From Cystobacter ferrugineus (lineage in GTDB: Bacteria; Myxococcota; Myxococcia; Myxococcales; Myxococcaceae): DNA of 64,000 nucleotides. Below the pieces are notes generated by a model that was not told where the DNA came from, made no database searches, and saw only the letters and a list, made by a program, of their open reading frames with translations. Position numbers and translations under genes: made by a program. Where the stretch lies: the NCBI RefSeq assembly GCF_001887355.1, contig NZ_MPIN01000002.1, positions 620,001 to 684,000 on the forward strand. Direction: 5' to 3'. Position 1 is the stretch's first letter. Each line of letters opens with the position of its first letter. Below, in pieces: positions 19,614 through 29,370 of the stretch.

Positions 19614-20498
19614 TCAGTCCAGGAAGCGACGTTCCCAGCGGAGCAGCTCCTCGGGGGTGAATTCGTCCTTGATGTAGGACTCATGGTAGAGCCAGGGCTC
19701 GAGGACGCGCGCGAGTTCCCGGTACGCCGGGAGCGCGGGGGCCTGCCCGGTGTCTCCGGCATCAGGGCCGTCTCCCAAGGTGACGACGGCGCGTTCGTCA
19801 CCCAGTTCCCGCACGGTGGTTCCCGGAGAGGAGAGACGGGAGCGGAGCGCGCTCGCACCTCCCAGTTCCCCGAGCACCGGTGGGCCCAGGAAGTTCATCC
19901 AGTGGATGCCATTGATGCGAGTGCCCAGGTTCCAGGACAGGTGCCCGACCTCGGTCCTATCCATTCCAGGGTAGCTGGAGCACAGGGCTTGGAATCCAGG
20001 GGTTCTGCCCAGGCGATGGAGGGAGAGTCCCGCGTGTCCGGAGCAGAAGGGGAGGAAGGTGCCCAGTCCCAGGGCCAATTCCTGCACAGGGCCTGGGCCG
20101 TGCTCTTCCATGAACTCCGTTGGTAGCCAGAAGGCCATGGCGCACACTTCGCGCGGGAAGGCTGGATCTATCGTCCTTCCTCGATACTCGAACTGGTACC
20201 CGCTGATCGCATCGGGTCTATCCATCAACTCGACGATGCCGCCACCTTCGTCGCGGAGCTTGTGCTGCACACCCTCCCATCCCTTGTCGTCAAGTTCCCA
20301 GAAATCTCCGTGCTCATCCGGATACCAAGCTAGTGCTTTGGGTCCGACCGTGTGAAGGTAGAACTCCAGGGCTCGTCTGACGTGTTTCGCGATGTCCTGA
20401 TGAGAGAGCGAAAGATAAAAGCAGATGCTCAAGCTCTCCCGGAGGATGAGAGCACCCACTTTCGGATGGTGGATTCTGAGTCTGGGAATTGGAGGCAT
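19614..20498 (-). CDS. DUF3396/TsiV-like immunity protein, copy 1
   Basis: This 294-residue protein has no signal peptide. I recognise the DUF3396 (TsiV-type, type VI immunity) family from the ICFY segment near residue 25, ALAWYPDEHGD, the PREVCAMAFWLPTEFMEEHGP block, LPFCSGHAGLSLH and the late RSRLSSPGTTVRELG. It should neutralise the effector encoded just before it. The ATG at 20498 shares one base with the effector stop (TGATG), so the two are translationally coupled. Compared by hand with copy 2, about 31 of the first 112 residues differ but only about 9 of the last 182. Confidence 0.8.
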   Translation of the reverse strand: MPPIPRLRIHHPKVGALILRESLSICFYLSLSHQDIAKHVRRALEFYLHTVGPKALAWYPDEHGDFWELDDKGWEGVQHKLRDEGGGIVELMDRPDAISGYQFEYRGRTIDPAFPREVCAMAFWLPTEFMEEHGPGPVQELALGLGTFLPFCSGHAGLSLHRLGRTPGFQALCSSYPGMDRTEVGHLSWNLGTRINGIHWMNFLGPPVLGELGGASALRSRLSSPGTTVRELGDERAVVTLGDGPDAGDTGQAPALPAYRELARVLEPWLYHESYIKDEFTPEELLRWERRFLD

Positions 20499-21271
20499 CA
20501 GGGAACTCCCCAGATGGGTGCCACTCGGAATGCAGTCGCACCCAATGCCTGCTGGTACATGTCACCTTGGTTTTCAGGGTAGTGGGGATGCCCTTCGGGA
20601 TATTTGGTCCAAGAGGGACGGTTGGTCGAAGGACAAGGAAACTTGAAGTCGTAAACGGCCAGGGCTTCAAGAGGGTTTCCCGAGTGGATGACCACATCGG
20701 GAACGAGGGTGCCCTTGAGTGCCTCTCCACAATCTTGTTTCCGGAGTGCTCGGGCTTCTTCTCGGCTGACGAGTTTCGTGCTTCCAGTCTGCTTGTCGTA
20801 GCGATAGCGCTGCTCCAGGCTGAAGCGCCCAGGGAACAGGCGGTTGAATCGCTCCTGGACGCACTGGAGGGCCAATTGGTGCTTCTCGGAGCCCAGTTGC
20901 ATGGCGCGGGTCACCTTCTTGCCGCAAGGGTCCCATCCGGGCAGTTCCTCCTGGCACTGCTCGCGCGATGGCTTGTCACCGCCGAAGCGACGAAGGTTGA
21001 CCTGAAACTCCGCCTGCTCGGCGCATTCCACCAACTCTCGTTCGACTCGTGTTTTCATGTCGACCGGTAGCAGGCGGAGGGTGGCCGCGATGGAGGCTAT
21101 CTCGGCCGCACCCTTCGTGGCGGGCACGGCGGCTTCCTTGCCCGTCAGCAGGGCACAATAGGCCGCGTTCTGTCCGCAGGCGCTCGTGACGGAATCCGCG
21201 GAGTAGCCGGTCGAACCGAAGCCCAGAAGCGGACCCAAGAGGACAAGTCTCCCGAGGCGTTGGAACTTCAT
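20498..21271 (-). CDS. Predicted exported nuclease effector, copy 1
   Basis: This protein of about 257 residues has a signal peptide (MKFQRLGRLVLLGPLLGFGS, cut near SADS) and many cysteines in the mature part. The C-terminal motif VPDVVIHSGNPLEALAVYDFKF gives D then D-x-K spacing like PD-(D/E)xK nucleases. Toxic nuclease function is inferred from that motif and from the immunity gene directly downstream. No VgrG, PAAR or Rhs part is present, so the delivery route is unknown. Start is uncertain: ATG 21271 is shared by both copies, while GTG 21292 and ATG 21334 are also possible. Confidence 0.65.
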   Translation of the reverse strand: MKFQRLGRLVLLGPLLGFGSTGYSADSVTSACGQNAAYCALLTGKEAAVPATKGAAEIASIAATLRLLPVDMKTRVERELVECAEQAEFQVNLRRFGGDKPSREQCQEELPGWDPCGKKVTRAMQLGSEKHQLALQCVQERFNRLFPGRFSLEQRYRYDKQTGSTKLVSREEARALRKQDCGEALKGTLVPDVVIHSGNPLEALAVYDFKFPCPSTNRPSWTKYPEGHPHYPENQGDMYQQALGATAFRVAPIWGVP

Positions 21272-21378
21272 GGAAGAGCGGGTGATGTGCACGGGCAGGA
21301 TGTTCTCCCGGATGGGAATATCCGTCGAGGTCATGTGTGATCTACATCCCCTCTTCCGCAGCATGGGCGGGGCCTCAC

Positions 21379-22263
21379 TCAGTCGAGGAAGCGACGTTCC
21401 CAGTGGAGCATCTCCTCGGGGGTGAATTCGTCCTTGATGTAGGACTCATGGTAGAGCCAGGGCTCGAGGACGCGCGCGAGTTCCCGGTACGCCGGGAGCG
21501 CGGGGCACTGTCCGGTGTCACCAGCATCGGGAGCCTCGCCCAGGGTGACGACGGCGCGTTCTTCTCCCAGTTCCCGCACGGTGGTTCCCGGAGAGGAGAG
21601 ACGGGAGCGGAGCGCGCTCGCACCGCCCAGCTCCCCGAGCACCGGTGGGCCCAGGAAGTTCATCCAGTGGGTGCCATTGATGCGAGTGCCCAGGTTCCAG
21701 GACAGGTGCCCGACCTCGGTCCTATCCATTCCAGGGTAGCTGGAGCACAGGGCTTGGAATCCAGGGGTTCTGCCCAGGCGATGGAGGGAGAGTCCCGCGT
21801 GTCCGGAGCAGAAGGGGAGGAAGGTGCCCAGTCCCAGGGCCAATTCCTGCACACGGCCCGGACCGTGCTCTTCCATGTACTCGGTCGGTAGCCAGAAGGC
21901 CATGGCGCACACTTCGCGTGGGAAGGACGGGTCCACCTGTCCTCCCCAGTATTCGAGCCGGTACTCACTGACCGCATCGGGCCTATCCGTCAAATCGACA
22001 ATGCCTCCGCCTTCATCGCGGAGTTTGTTCTGAATGTGCGCCCAACCCTTGTCGTCAAGTTCCCACAGGTCTCCGCGCTCATCCGGATACCAGGCCAGTG
22101 CATTTGGGCCGACCGCGAGAAGATAGAACTCCAGGGCATGTCTGATGTGTTTCGCGATGTCCTGATGAGAATGCGAAAAATAGAAGCAGATGCTCAAGCT
22201 CTCCCGGAGAAGAAGCGCCCCCGTTTCCGGAAGGTGGATTCTGAGCTTGGGAGGTGGGTGCAT
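21379..22263 (-). CDS. DUF3396/TsiV-like immunity protein, copy 2
   Basis: This is the 294-residue paralogue of the immunity gene at 19614-20498, with the same length and family blocks. The first 112 residues are clearly diverged (for example HPPPK for PPIPR, WGGQVDPSF for RGRTIDPAF), while residues after about 115 are almost identical. The ATG at 22263 shares one base with the stop of effector 2 (TAATG). It presumably protects against effector 2. Whether it cross-protects against effector 1 cannot be told from sequence. Confidence 0.8.
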   Translation of the reverse strand: MHPPPKLRIHLPETGALLLRESLSICFYFSHSHQDIAKHIRHALEFYLLAVGPNALAWYPDERGDLWELDDKGWAHIQNKLRDEGGGIVDLTDRPDAVSEYRLEYWGGQVDPSFPREVCAMAFWLPTEYMEEHGPGRVQELALGLGTFLPFCSGHAGLSLHRLGRTPGFQALCSSYPGMDRTEVGHLSWNLGTRINGTHWMNFLGPPVLGELGGASALRSRLSSPGTTVRELGEERAVVTLGEAPDAGDTGQCPALPAYRELARVLEPWLYHESYIKDEFTPEEMLHWERRFLD

Positions 22264-23012
22264 TAGCGGATTCTCCAGATGGGAGCCACCCGGAAGGCTG
22301 CCGCACCCAATGCCTGTTCGTACATTTTTCCTTGGTTTCTAGGATGGTGGGGATGTTCTTGGGGATATTCGGTCCAAGTGGGAGGATTGCTCGAAGGACA
22401 AGGAAATTTGAAGTCGTAAACGGCCAGGGCTTCAAGAGGGTTTCCCGAGTGGATGACCACATCGGGAACGAGGGTGCCCTTGAGTTCCTCTCCACAATCT
22501 TTTTTCCGGAGTGCTCGGGCTTCTTCTTGGCTGACGAGTTTCGTGCTTCCAGTCTGCTTGTCGTAGCGATAGCGCTGCTCCAGGCTGAAGCGCCCAGGGA
22601 ACAGGCGGTTGAATCGCTCCTGGACGCACTGGAGGGCCAATTGGTGTTTCTCGGAGCCCAGTTGCATGGCGCGGGTCACCTTCTTGCCACAAGGGTCCCA
22701 TCCGGGCAGTTCCTCCCGGCACTGCTCGCGTGATGGCTTGTCACCGCCGAAGCGACGAAGGTTGACCTGAAACTCCGCCTGCTCTGCGCATTCCACCAAC
22801 TCTCGTTCGACTCGCGCTTTCATGTCGACCGGCAGCAGGCGGAGGGTGGCCGCGATGGAGGCTATCACGGCGGTCTCCTTGCCCGTCAGCAGGGCACAAT
22901 AGGCCGCGTTCTGTCCGCAGGCGCTCGTGACGGAATCCGCGGAGTAGCCGGTCGAACCGAAGCCCAGGAGCGGACCCAAGAGGACAAGTCTCCCGAGGCG
23001 TTGGAACTTCAT
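22263..23012 (-). CDS. Predicted exported nuclease effector, copy 2
   Basis: This paralogue of about 249 residues shares the signal peptide, cysteines and the VPDVVIHSGN...YDFKFPC nuclease-like motif of copy 1. It lacks an 8-residue stretch after LLTGKE. Over the first 200 or so residues I count only about 6 substitutions, but about 14 in the last 42 residues (after FPCPS). Diversity is therefore concentrated at the C-terminus, next to the diverged half of the immunity gene. Start ATG 23012 is chosen as in copy 1; GTG 23033 is the furthest possible start because an in-frame TGA lies upstream. Confidence 0.65.
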   Translation of the reverse strand: MKFQRLGRLVLLGPLLGFGSTGYSADSVTSACGQNAAYCALLTGKETAVIASIAATLRLLPVDMKARVERELVECAEQAEFQVNLRRFGGDKPSREQCREELPGWDPCGKKVTRAMQLGSEKHQLALQCVQERFNRLFPGRFSLEQRYRYDKQTGSTKLVSQEEARALRKKDCGEELKGTLVPDVVIHSGNPLEALAVYDFKFPCPSSNPPTWTEYPQEHPHHPRNQGKMYEQALGAAAFRVAPIWRIR

Positions 23013-23130
23013 GGAAGAGCGAGTGATGTGCACGGGCAGGATGTTCTCCCGGATGGGAATATCCGTCGAGAAGATCCGCGATCTTCATTCGCTCTTGTGT
23101 GGATGACGGGTGGCGTTTGATAAAGGATTG

Positions 23131-24426
23131 CTAGGTGTCGCCCCAGGTGAAGCCGGTGCCCAGGGTGAAGGAGATGCCGCTCGCCCACGGGCCCGGGGAC
23201 GGGGAGAAGAGCCGGTATTGGGCTTCCGCGCTGAGCGACAACCTTGTGCCCAACTGGGTGTGCAGGCGCAGGCCCACCGGAAGCTCCGGACGGGGCGCCC
23301 CGCCGAGGAAGGACAGGCCACCGCCCGCCGTGGCGCGCAGATCAAATCCCTTCGCGTAGCCCAGCCGAGCCGCCCACAGCGGCGGAGAGAGCACGGACAG
23401 CGTCCAGCAGCCTCCCCCGCCCGCCAGGAGCGGAGCGCTCAATGTCTGGGCATAACTGGCCGACAGGGCCATGGCCCATGGCAGGGGAAGCAGCGCCCGC
23501 GCGCCGGCCACCGGCGTGGCACCCCGCGGGGACGTCAGGGCTCCTCCCATCACCTCCAAGGCGAGCGCGGGCGAGGGGGCCCACTGGGCGCGCATGACCT
23601 GCTGGCGCTCCCGGGCCAGGGTGGTGAGCCGCTTCGTCGCCCACACGAGGAAGGCGCGCGAGTAGGCCATGGCCGCCTCCGCCCGCCCGTTCACGAAGTC
23701 CTCGTACACGGCGGGGTCCACCTTCCACTCGCGCTCCTTCCAGCGCACCCGCGCCGCTCCGAAGGCGTTGCCCACCGCGCCATAGCCGCCGAACACGCCG
23801 GGATCGGCGTGGGCCGGCTCGGCCCAGAACGCGCTCCAGGGAATGTTGCCGTCCACCACCGGCAGCGCGCCCGTGCGCACCAGCTTCAGCGTCTCTTCCG
23901 CCAGGGCGAGCTGCGCCTCGTCGCCGGACATCGGCGGGATGTCGATCCGAGGCCCATGGGCCAGGGTCTCCGGCGCGATCGCCCGCTGCTCGAAGCGATC
24001 CGTCAGCCCGTGCATCACCGGCACCACGTGCGGCGGCGACGCCATGTCCTGGATGTGGTGCACCAGGTGCCCCACGCGGCCGAATGCCTGGACCAGGTCC
24101 CCATGGCTCGCGGCCTCCTCGGCCTCCTGCCACAGGGCCCGCACGCGCGCCGACGAGTCCTTGCGAAAGGCCATGTCGAGCGACTGGCCCGGGTGGAAGA
24201 AGTGGTTCCACCCGGTCCACTTCACGTGCAGGTTCAGGTCCTCGTCCCGGCTGCCCGCCACCACGAGGGCGCGGTGCGCCGCGAGCTCGGGCAGGCCGTC
24301 CGACGCGACCGCCGCGTCGATGGAGGCGTGCGTCAGCGCCTCGTGATTCGGCACCGAGAAGGCCTTCGCGAGCGAGGGGAGCAGGACCGTGGCCAGCAGG
24401 AGCGGGAGGAGTCGGGGCGCGGGCAT
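23131..24426 (-). CDS. Zinc-dependent phospholipase C-like protein with possible beta-barrel tail
   Basis: This 431-residue exported protein has a signal peptide (MPAPRLLPLLLATVLLPSLAKA). The first 260 residues carry histidine motifs of the zinc phospholipase C/S1-P1 nuclease fold: FSVPNHEALTHASI, NHFFHPGQS and VGHLVHHIQDMASPPHV. The last 150 residues alternate polar and aromatic or glycine residues (SASYAQTL, LRATAGGGLSFLGG, LRLHTQLG, EAQYRLF, FTLGTGFTW), as in outer-membrane beta-strands. That suggests an enzyme domain tethered to the outer membrane. The substrate (phospholipid or nucleic acid) is open. It diverges from katE. Confidence 0.7.
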   Translation of the reverse strand: MPAPRLLPLLLATVLLPSLAKAFSVPNHEALTHASIDAAVASDGLPELAAHRALVVAGSRDEDLNLHVKWTGWNHFFHPGQSLDMAFRKDSSARVRALWQEAEEAASHGDLVQAFGRVGHLVHHIQDMASPPHVVPVMHGLTDRFEQRAIAPETLAHGPRIDIPPMSGDEAQLALAEETLKLVRTGALPVVDGNIPWSAFWAEPAHADPGVFGGYGAVGNAFGAARVRWKEREWKVDPAVYEDFVNGRAEAAMAYSRAFLVWATKRLTTLARERQQVMRAQWAPSPALALEVMGGALTSPRGATPVAGARALLPLPWAMALSASYAQTLSAPLLAGGGGCWTLSVLSPPLWAARLGYAKGFDLRATAGGGLSFLGGAPRPELPVGLRLHTQLGTRLSLSAEAQYRLFSPSPGPWASGISFTLGTGFTWGDT

Positions 24427-24639
24427 GGGGAGGCGTGATGCTACCGCGACCGGTTCCTTCTATTTCAGGGGGGTGGCGGGATGCGGGCGCCTGCCCGGTT
24501 GCCAGGCGATGCTTTCCACGCGACAGGTTCGCCGCGAGCTCCGTTCTCCAATGGGCACACCCGGGTGAGGTTTCCGTGAAGCGCTCGCTTCCCCTCCTGC
24601 CGATGCCTATCCGGGCGGGGGACTCCCAGGAGAACGCAC
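24427..24639. promoter_or_regulatory. Divergent region upstream of katE
   Basis: These 213 bases lie between the divergent PLC-like gene and katE. The katE ribosome site AGGAGA sits 8 nt before its TTG start. No recognisable OxyR-type operator or clean promoter hexamers could be picked out by eye. Confidence 0.35.
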
Positions 24640-26754
<2,115 letters not shown>

Positions 26755-26849
26755 GCCGGAGCCCTCCAGGCGGGAAGGCGGGGTTGTCGTACCCATTGGG
26801 TATTCTTCCCAGCTAGCTACCCATAGAGGGGTGGCTGGGGGGAATTCCC

Positions 26850-28217
26850 ATGAAACTGTGCTGCACGGCTGTGATGCTGGTTCTCCTCGTTGGGTGTGGC
26901 ACTGCCTCCCGGGTCGTGCGCCTGGACACGGGCCAGACCGACCCCCTCGTCTTCACCCCTCGTTCTGGCGCCAGGCCGGTGGCACTGGGCAACGGCGAGT
27001 TCAAGAAGGCCATGTCGGATCTGGCTCGGGATGTGCGGCCCCCCACTCGGCCCCAGGAAGCAGCGCGGCGGCTGTTGGAAGTGGAGGCACGGAGCGGTTC
27101 GTACACGTACGAGACACCCAGCCGCCGCATCACGCCACTCAATCCGGGCGAGCACCTGGAGGGGCAGTCAACGACGGCGGTGGTGGAGTTGACGCGCGAC
27201 TACTTACGCTGGTGCGAGCGTACTGGCAGGCCCGGGGACTGTCTGCGCCTGTTGACGGAAAGCCCCACCATCAGTGGGGATGGCCGTTTTGCCTTGGCCC
27301 TGGCTCTCGCCAAGGGCTCCGTGCTGGACGAGATGCTGGAAGCGTTCAAGGACATGGCCGACCCACACGCCATGGTGGCGGCGGTCCTCTGGACCTGGAC
27401 CACGTACATGCTCCTCGTCTCCCTTCCCGACGTGACGGTCTCGAAGGGCCTCGCGGCCGTGATGACCGCCACGATCATTTCCTACGTGGGCGTCGATACC
27501 TTCTGGGGCCTCGTCGTGGGCTTCAAACGGCTGATGGACGAGGCGGACCGGGCCACCACGTTCAACGAGCTGCGCGAGGCGGGCGAGCGGTACGGCAAGC
27601 TCATGGGCCGCAACGCGGCGCGAGCGTTCGCCATGCTGGCCATGGCGGCCATCGGCAACACGGCGCCGGGGCTGGCCGCGAAGGTGCCGAAGCTGCCCGG
27701 CTCGATGCAGGCGGCCGTACAAGCCGAGACGCAGGTGGGCATCCGTCTCGCGGCGGTGGGGGAAGTGGAGTCGGTCGCAGTGAGTGCCGAGACCGTCACC
27801 ATCGCCCTGGCGCCGGGCGCGGTGGCGATGACGGCACAGGGCCCGAGCAGTGGCGGTAATCAGAAAAAGGACATTGTCATCCCCGACGGAAGAGCGAAGC
27901 ACATCTTCCGCGATGCGCCAGGTCATCTTCGTGACACCCCTACCAATAGGCAATTGCTACAAGAGGTGGCGGCGGATGAATCAGCGAAACTTGGGACAGA
28001 TAAATTCGGGAACGAGTGGTTCGCGAGAACAAACCCGAATGGGACGCAAGTGTGGGTGCAAGTGCGTCATGGTGAGCTCATCAACGGTGGATTGAATCAA
28101 GTTCCAAATGGGTCTATCCGCTCCTTCAAAACCTTGAGATTGACATGGAAGACAAGATCACGATCAAGGAAGCATACACGGCGATGTACGCCTACCTTAA
28201 AATGCTCTACGACATGA
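26850..28217 (+). CDS. SitA5-like polymorphic toxin lipoprotein, 3' end frameshifted
   Basis: This 455-residue lipoprotein has lipobox LVGCG. Residues 20-340 match what I know of the SitA5 toxin scaffold (VVRLDTGQTDPLVF, LTRDYLRWCERTGRPGDCLRLL, VESVAVSAETVTIAL) passed between cells by TraA/B outer-membrane exchange. The C-terminal toxin module starts near RAKHIFRDAPGHL and has DKFGNEWFART and GGLNQVP. After GGLNQVP the frame becomes Arg/Lys-rich and overlaps the next gene by 73 nt. In the +1 frame GLSAPSKP ends at TGA 28135-28137, just before the immunity ATG. I infer a small indel near 28104-28110 that altered the toxin end. Confidence 0.75.
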   Translation: MKLCCTAVMLVLLVGCGTASRVVRLDTGQTDPLVFTPRSGARPVALGNGEFKKAMSDLARDVRPPTRPQEAARRLLEVEARSGSYTYETPSRRITPLNPGEHLEGQSTTAVVELTRDYLRWCERTGRPGDCLRLLTESPTISGDGRFALALALAKGSVLDEMLEAFKDMADPHAMVAAVLWTWTTYMLLVSLPDVTVSKGLAAVMTATIISYVGVDTFWGLVVGFKRLMDEADRATTFNELREAGERYGKLMGRNAARAFAMLAMAAIGNTAPGLAAKVPKLPGSMQAAVQAETQVGIRLAAVGEVESVAVSAETVTIALAPGAVAMTAQGPSSGGNQKKDIVIPDGRAKHIFRDAPGHLRDTPTNRQLLQEVAADESAKLGTDKFGNEWFARTNPNGTQVWVQVRHGELINGGLNQVPNGSIRSFKTLRLTWKTRSRSRKHTRRCTPTLKCSTT

Positions 28218-28372
28218 CAGGCTCGGACGACTTGGGCGGTTTTCTAGGCAGCATGTCGCTGCTCGAAGACGGTACGCCTGCGGATCCCGGGGTCTGGGAC
28301 GATTGGATGCGCGCCGTACAGCAGGCAAGGCACGGTCAAGTCGATCTGACCCTGGGACGCCCTGATGAGTGA
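28145..28372 (+). CDS. Small immunity protein of the SitA5 locus
   Basis: This 75-residue acidic protein begins MEDKITIKEAYTAMYAYL and contains SDDLGGFLGSMSLLEDGTPADPGVWDDW. That matches a common small immunity family found after polymorphic toxins, as I recall it. It has no signal sequence. ATG 28145 lies 7 nt after the inferred original toxin stop at 28137. Its own stop overlaps the next frame by ATGAGTGA. It should block the SitA toxin domain in kin cells. Confidence 0.7.
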   Translation: MEDKITIKEAYTAMYAYLKMLYDMTGSDDLGGFLGSMSLLEDGTPADPGVWDDWMRAVQQARHGQVDLTLGRPDE

Positions 28373-28748
28373 GAACCACCTGCCTGATGGTTCCGGTTCT
28401 CAGGAGATCTTGTGGCTCCGTGCAAAGGGAGGGGATGAAGTGCAGTGACTCGTCGCCGTGGCCGCCCTCGGCATGTGTCGTGCGTTGGTCACAAGCGCGC
28501 TCAGCCCTGACTATGCCTGTCACCGTCTCTTCGGACCGGCCCTGCTGGCGCGACTCGACCAACTCGACGCGCACCCCGCGCTTCGTCACGCCATCCAACT
28601 GGCCACCGAGCTTGAAGACGTGGCTGACATCATCCCAGACAAATTGGCCAAATCCATCGCAGAGGTTGAATCCGAACTCCTGAAGGCTCTGGCGGAGCTC
28701 GCTCCGGTCGGCCTTTCTGGCGAGAAGTGGCTGGTGCGGGCCCCGTGA
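28365..28748 (+). pseudogene. Third gene of the SitA5 locus with in-frame TGA
   Basis: The frame opens at ATG 28365, overlapping the immunity stop, and reads MSENHLPDGSGSQEILWLRAKGGDEVQ. It then hits TGA at 28446-28448 and continues without another stop as LVAVAALGMCRALVTSAL to 28748. The sequence on both sides has the same helical, Leu/Ala-rich style (about 127 codons in all), so a single nonsense change (for example CGA to TGA) is the simplest reading. Reinitiation at GTG 28458 could still make about 96 residues. The family is not recognised; from its place it may be an accessory immunity protein. Confidence 0.5.
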
Positions 28749-28895
28749 GGAGCCAGCTTTCCGACCTGCGACGGGTGGCAGTTGCCTTGTTCCTCCACGG
28801 ACGCGCCGCTGGCCCCACTCCAGAGGGGAACCGATCCCCGCGAGTGCCCCACCGATCCGGGCGGCGGGGCTTCCCGCCCCAGCGGGAGAGGCGCG

Positions 28896-29258
28896 CTAGA
28901 AGCGTCGGCCGTCGACCGGTTGGGGCTTGAGGGCGGCGAGGTCCACGTCCTCCAGGCACCGCACGTTGATGGCGTACATCCGCTTGCCATCCGGCGTGGT
29001 CCCGGTGGCGAACGACTCCACGCCGCACTCCGGGCAGAACAGGTGGTGGATGACCTTCTTGTTGAACTGGTAGTCGGTGAGCGCCTTTTCGTCACCCTTC
29101 TGGAGGACGAACTGCTCGGGGGGCACGAAGGTGAGCAGCATTCCCCGCTTCTGGCAGATGCTGCAGTTGCAGGAGATGACGTTGTCCAGGTTCGCGCTCA
29201 CTTCGTACGCGACCTTCCCGCAGTGACAGCCGCCCGTGTACTTCTTCAATTCCGACAT
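28896..29258 (-). CDS. GFA/CENP-V family zinc protein
   Basis: This 120-residue protein has the GFA zinc-binding pattern: GGCHCGKVAYEV, CNCSICQKRG and FCPECG. Members include glutathione-dependent formaldehyde-activating enzymes and many proteins of unknown role. Start MSELKKYTGG at 29258 has GGAG 8 nt upstream. It is a single gene, cytoplasmic, with the substrate not predictable. Confidence 0.85.
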   Translation of the reverse strand: MSELKKYTGGCHCGKVAYEVSANLDNVISCNCSICQKRGMLLTFVPPEQFVLQKGDEKALTDYQFNKKVIHHLFCPECGVESFATGTTPDGKRMYAINVRCLEDVDLAALKPQPVDGRRF

Positions 29259-29370
29259 GTGGAGGTCTCCAGACGTGACGTGGACCCATGCTCCCCGCGT
29301 GGTGCGAGGGGCACGTCCGGCTCGCACGATGGCACACCTCCTCTGGCGGGTGGTGTTGGGATGAAGGGGC

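Larger units (their letters stand above)
19596..21329 (-). repeat. Tandem duplication, left copy (effector-immunity unit)
   Basis: This is the left copy of a direct tandem duplication of about 1.7 kb that contains one predicted effector gene and one immunity gene. It aligns with 21363-23070. The offset is 1765 nt at the left end and 1741 nt at the right, the difference being a 24-nt in-frame indel in the effector. Homology stops at the sequence ATCCGTCGAG on the right edge of both copies. About 33 nt separate the copies. Confidence 0.85.
21363..23070 (-). repeat. Tandem duplication, right copy (effector-immunity unit)
   Basis: This is the right copy of the 1.7-kb tandem duplication. It lacks 24 nt (8 codons, the PATKGAAE region) that the left copy has near the effector N-terminus. 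Its right edge joins a different leader sequence from the left copy, so each copy has its own upstream region. The order in transcription is effector 2, immunity 2, effector 1, immunity 1. Confidence 0.85.

Noticed and set aside
28446-28448. Selenocysteine codon reading of the in-frame TGA
   Set aside because: No SECIS-like hairpin is obvious just downstream, and the neighbouring residues do not resemble a redox site; a nonsense mutation is simpler.
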